NCBI GenBank assembly: GCA_900753245.1
Contig: CAADYJ010000056.1
Span: 1 to 7,453 of the forward strand
DNA from: Clostridia bacterium
Lineage (GTDB): Bacteria > Bacillota > Clostridia > TANB77 > CAG-508
DNA length: 7,453 nucleotides
Reading direction: 5' to 3'
Numbering within the stretch: the first letter of the stretch is position 1; each line of letters starts with the position of its first letter. The position numbers and the translations under genes are program-made. Below are positions 7,199 to 7,453 of this stretch, piece by piece. The notes below the pieces were generated by a model. The model did not search any database. It was given only the letters and a program-made list of their open reading frames with translations, and was not told the origin of the DNA.

Positions 7199-7218
7199 TG
7201 AATAAAAAATATATGAAT

Positions 7219-7268
7219 AAAGATAGCAATAAAACCTATTAAATATAGGTTTTTGTTGCTATCTTTTT
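7219..7268 (+). terminator. Strong intrinsic terminator after the short ORF
   Basis: The outer stem of 11 pairs is perfect (AAAGATAGCAA 7219-7229 with 7256-7266). The inner stem of 9 pairs is also perfect (AAAACCTAT 7231-7239 with 7245-7253). They are separated only by T7230 opposite T7254-G7255. The loop is TAAAT (7240-7244) and a T run (7264-7268) ends the hairpin. It could also act as an attenuator, because it stands between the strong promoter at 7074 and the pilin-like gene. Confidence 0.9.
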
Positions 7269-7291
7269 GTGCGTTAAATTATATATTAAAC

Positions 7292-7319
7292 TTTAGTACA
7301 TTTCTTTTAAGTTTATAAA
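7292..7319 (+). promoter_or_regulatory. Weak possible promoter for the pilin-like gene
   Basis: TATAAA (7314-7319) has only a poor -35 candidate, TTTAGT (7292-7297), at 16-base spacing, and no TGn extension. If it is not a real promoter, the pilin-like gene depends on read-through of the 7219-7268 terminator. Confidence 0.25.
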
Positions 7320-7345
7320 AATAAAAAATGGGGAGGAAAAAGAAA

Positions 7346-7453
7346 ATGAAATCAAAAGAAGAAAAAGCTATAACACTAATAGCATTAGTTGTAACAATAA
7401 TAGTGTTAATCATACTTGCAGGAGTAAGTATTAATTTAGTGTTTGGAAATCTA
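7346..7453 (+). CDS. Prepilin-like protein, N-terminus only (cut by window edge)
   Basis: GGGGAGGA (7330-7337) precedes ATG 7346 at normal spacing. The 36 visible residues comprise a short charged leader MKSKEEKA, then ITLIALVVTIIVLIILAG and VSINLVFGNL. This matches the type IV prepilin N-terminal pattern: a charged leader, a small residue at -1 (Ala8), then a long hydrophobic helix that serves as membrane anchor and assembly spine. Cleavage by a prepilin peptidase would fall between Ala8 and Ile9. The usual Glu at mature position 5 is Ala (Ala13), a form I associate with a large set of clostridial pilin-like or surface proteins rather than classical major pilins. The globular C-terminal part, which would show the role, lies outside the window. 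No pilus assembly ATPase or peptidase gene is visible here. Confidence 0.8.
   Translation, partial: MKSKEEKAITLIALVVTIIVLIILAGVSINLVFGNL

Noticed and set aside
1..7453. Genes on the minus strand.
   Set aside because: All minus-strand open frames are short, lie opposite well-supported genes, lack ribosome binding sites and give low-complexity Phe/Leu/Ile/Ser-rich products typical of antisense reading of AT-rich genes.
1..7453. tRNA or rRNA genes, insertion sequences, or phage and defence-system genes.
   Set aside because: No GC-rich structured RNA segment, transposase motif, terminal repeat, integrase or nuclease signature was seen.

Overview
The window is very AT-rich DNA (by eye roughly a quarter G+C). 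Ile is mostly ATA, Arg is almost always AGA/AGG, the long genes stop with TAA, and Trp is TGG, so the ordinary bacterial code applies. Shine-Dalgarno sites are strong, sigma-A-type promoters are clear, and there are intrinsic hairpin terminators. The right edge carries an 'ITLIALVVTII...' pilin-like N-terminus, a type I associate with gut Clostridia. Together this points to a low-GC Firmicute, most likely an uncultured clostridial lineage. That placement is inferred from style, not from a marker-gene comparison. Every supported gene lies on the + strand.

Layout. 1-147: short AT-rich leader with a probable promoter. 160-2214: recG, the fork-remodelling DNA helicase, complete. 2225-2253: a consensus promoter. 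2288-3151: an aldose 1-epimerase-family (LacX/GalM-like) protein. 3167-3356: a gene for a small two-helix membrane protein, broken or shifted by one base at a TTT-CGG site. 3378-3426: a strong terminator closing that unit. 3438-3466: an extended -10 promoter for a two-gene operon. This holds a 763-residue Lys/Glu-rich orphan protein with a GTG start (3497-5788), then deoB (phosphopentomutase, 5791-6969) only 2 bases downstream. 7074-7102: a near-perfect promoter driving a 19-codon ORF (7139-7198) that contains an (AC)7 tract, followed by a strong terminator (7219-7268). 7346-end: the start of a prepilin-like membrane protein, cut by the window edge.

How the parts relate. RecG and DeoB are housekeeping enzymes (repair and replication-fork rescue; pentose phosphate isomerisation in nucleoside salvage). 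The epimerase-family protein is probably in sugar metabolism. The orphan protein is transcriptionally and probably translationally coupled to deoB, but nothing in its sequence explains why.

The least ordinary parts are four. First, the promoter / short (AC)7 ORF / terminator cassette ahead of the pilin-like gene looks like a leader or attenuator; changing the AC tract by one unit would let translation run into the terminator hairpin. Second, the small membrane protein has a one-base shift at a slippery TTT followed by a rare CGG codon. Third, DeoB has Ser in place of the usual phosphorylated Thr and neighbouring changes. Fourth, the 763-residue protein is unrecognised.
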